Assembly (NCBI GenBank): GCA_934394435.1
Contig: CAKRRN010000047.1
Coordinates: 1-15,747 of the forward strand
DNA: 15,747 bases
Direction: 5' to 3'
Origin: an uncultured Bacteroidaceae bacterium
Lineage (GTDB): Bacteria > Bacteroidota > Bacteroidia > Bacteroidales > Bacteroidaceae
A model generated the notes under the pieces. That model saw only the letters and a list, made by a program, of their open reading frames with translations. It searched no databases and was not told the origin of the DNA. Positions 15,169 to 15,747 of this stretch are shown one piece after another. How positions within the stretch are numbered: position 1 is the first letter of the stretch; every line of letters starts with the position of its first letter. Made by a program: the position numbers and the translations under genes.

Positions 15169-15243
15169 TCATTTTTTTGTTGTACTGTCAATCCACCCAA
15201 AACACATAGCCTCTTCCCCAGCATTGAGGATGCCAACTTTCAT
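15169..15243 (-). pseudogene. relic of a YdeI/OmdA-family protein
   Basis: Minus-strand translation from 15243 gives 24 residues ending in TGA at 15169-15171. They include AGEEAMCFGWIDSTTKK, which closely resembles the most conserved segment of YdeI/OmpD-associated (OmdA) proteins, where an EEALCFGWIDS-x-K block lies near the N-terminal third. Everything before and after that block is missing. The ATG overlaps the stop of the adjacent AbiEii-like relic, but this looks accidental because the family's real N-terminus is not there. The assignment rests on a short motif recognised from memory. Confidence 0.6.
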
Positions 15244-15388
15244 CACTCTAATCGAATCATCCTTGCGAGCTGAAGGAAATAGTCGTTCGACCAGATGTCA
15301 AGTGTTCCTTGGGGTTGCGGACGAATGGCAATACGTCGGCTTTCACCTGGCTAATGTCGGCAGTAGCGAGACGGTTGTTCAGTTTCTC
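15243..15388 (-). pseudogene. frameshifted C-terminal relic of an AbiEii-like nucleotidyltransferase toxin
   Basis: Read on the minus strand from 15388, one frame gives EKLNNRLATADISQVKADV, then LPFVRNPKE. Two extra bases (15303-15304) shift the frame, and a second frame continues LDIWSNDYFLQLARMIRLE to a TGA at 15243-15245. Joined, the 47 residues resemble the C-terminus of AbiEii/AbiGii-type nucleotidyltransferases, in which a KxDVxPF segment is followed by LDIWSxxYFxxLxxxI. AbiEii is the toxin of type IV toxin-antitoxin phage-defence pairs. No nucleotidyltransferase core and no AbiEi antitoxin is present upstream, so this is a dead fragment. The continuity of sense across the frameshift is the strongest evidence. 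The family name is from memory. Confidence 0.62.
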
Positions 15389-15442
15389 GGGGGGAAAGAC
15401 TCCCTGGTGATTCTCTCCTGGTTGAATTGTAAGGTAGCTAAA

Positions 15443-15485
15443 TTTGGAACAGAAAACGAAGAAAAACTTACTTTTCTGTACCGAA
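15443..15485. repeat. imperfect stem-loop in the relic region
   Basis: TTTGGAACAGAAAA (15443-15456) and TTTTCTGTACCGAA (15472-15485) pair over 14 positions with one mismatch and one G-T, around a 15-nt loop. It is not followed by a clear T-run on either strand, so a repeat-element hairpin is more likely than a terminator. Confidence 0.6.
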
Positions 15486-15532
15486 TCTGACTGTTTTTAT
15501 CCCAAATCGGTCATTAGAAACTGATTCATATT

Positions 15533-15552
15533 GGTCTTTTTTTTTCGGGGGG
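15533..15552 (+). repeat. GGTC-T9-C-G6 motif, copy 1
   Basis: GGTC, nine T, one C and six G. The second copy starts 117 bp further on. Both homopolymer parts are prone to slippage. Confidence 0.7.
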
Positions 15553-15649
15553 CAGATTGTTTTCAGACGTGTCGAAGGCATAGTGGGCTATTAAGTCTTG
15601 AAGTTGGCTTGCCGAAAGGCATGAACATAAACGCACCTGGTCTTGCGAG

Positions 15650-15667
15650 GGTCTTTTTTTCGGGGGG
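15650..15667 (+). repeat. GGTC-T7-C-G6 motif, copy 2
   Basis: The same motif as copy 1 but with seven T instead of nine. It runs directly into the purine-rich tract. Confidence 0.7.
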
Positions 15668-15698
15668 AGGGAGAAAGGGGAAGGAGGGGAAGAGGAGG
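15662..15698 (+). repeat. homopurine tract with a G-quadruplex motif
   Basis: Thirty-seven uninterrupted purines. Four G-runs (15662-15667, 15669-15671, 15677-15680, 15686-15689) separated by loops of 1, 5 and 5 nt satisfy the G3-N1-7 quadruplex pattern. Confidence 0.7.
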
Positions 15699-15735
15699 CT
15701 ACCCTTGTCTGGTGTAGTTCTCTCTTCCCCTCCTT
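15681..15735. repeat. perfect 14-bp inverted repeat at the window end
   Basis: AAGGAGGGGAAGAG (15681-15694) is exactly complementary to CTCTTCCCCTCCTT (15722-15735), with a 27-nt loop. CCCCTCC-TT-GGAG followed by AGGG can form an alternative small hairpin at the edge. The element probably continues past the window. Confidence 0.75.
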
Positions 15736-15747
15736 GGAGAGGGAGCG

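Larger units (their letters stand above)
15128..15747. other. gene-free region with gene relics and repeats upstream of rpsA
   Basis: No intact gene. A 120-codon plus-strand open frame (15128-15490) runs opposite the relics described separately and shows no family features. From rpsA outward the order is: YdeI-like relic, AbiEii-like relic, imperfect stem-loop (15443-15485), a GGTC-T9-C-G6 motif, a short TGCC-GAAA-GGCA hairpin near 15610-15621, a second GGTC-T7-C-G6 motif, a purine tract and an inverted repeat that runs to the window end. Confidence 0.6.

Noticed and set aside
15128..15490. A 120-codon plus-strand open frame upstream of rpsA.
   Set aside because: It begins next to the rpsA -33 box, shows no motif, and the opposite strand contains recognisable protein relics in the same DNA.
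15650..15667. GGTC-T7 run read as a terminator T-tract.
   Set aside because: No GC-rich stem directly precedes the T-run on the plus strand, and six G follow it.

Overview
The window looks like a chromosomal segment of a Bacteroidales bacterium, most likely Prevotellaceae (Prevotella/Segatella-like). Three things point there. Promoters have the Bacteroidota form TTTG-N19-21-TAnnTTTG (clear before rpsA, before the T9SS-tail protein and before the GH127-like gene). The accessory proteins are typical of that phylum: a type IX secretion tail, GH130, GH127-like and DUF4832-type secreted enzymes, and an ECF sigma gene followed by a membrane protein carrying a YFDxLPxRVM motif. Intergenic DNA also carries a TTTTCCTAGTTGG tandem repeat that I associate, from memory only, with Prevotella genomes.

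Layout. Positions 1-700 hold a small heat shock protein gene (hsp20) behind a textbook sigma-54 promoter, closed by a strong terminator. Positions 730-2460 hold a secreted GH130 enzyme and an unrecognised 119-aa protein, then a perfect 18-bp stem terminator. Positions 2491-6189 hold valS (minus) and mazG (plus), divergent from a shared 177-bp region. Positions 6190-6671 are gene-free, with three tandem 22-bp repeats and a long hairpin. Positions 6672-8065 (minus) are a three-gene unit: ECF sigma factor, single-pass membrane protein and periplasmic helical Spy/CpxP-like protein, the last two overlapping by ATGA. A tiny secreted protein that is almost entirely a T9SS sorting domain follows at 8355-8657 (minus). 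Positions 9026-12220 (plus) hold two exported carbohydrate-active proteins in tandem, GH127-like and DUF4832-like. Positions 12227-15046 (minus) hold ribonuclease Z and ribosomal protein S1.

Upstream of rpsA, 15128-15747 contains no intact gene but is not empty. On the minus strand it carries a frameshifted C-terminal relic resembling AbiEii nucleotidyltransferase toxins, and directly next to it a short relic of a YdeI/OmdA-family protein. Beyond these lie an imperfect stem-loop, two copies of a GGTC-T(n)-C-G6 motif, a G-quadruplex-type purine tract and a perfect 14-bp inverted repeat. It reads as a decayed accessory or repeat-rich site.

I found no rRNA, tRNA, CRISPR array, transposase or complete new multi-gene defence system. 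The least ordinary items are the sigma-54 control of hsp20, the ECF/membrane/Spy-like module, the near-naked T9SS tail protein, the DUF4832/GH127 pair without SusC/SusD, and the relics and repeats at the right end.
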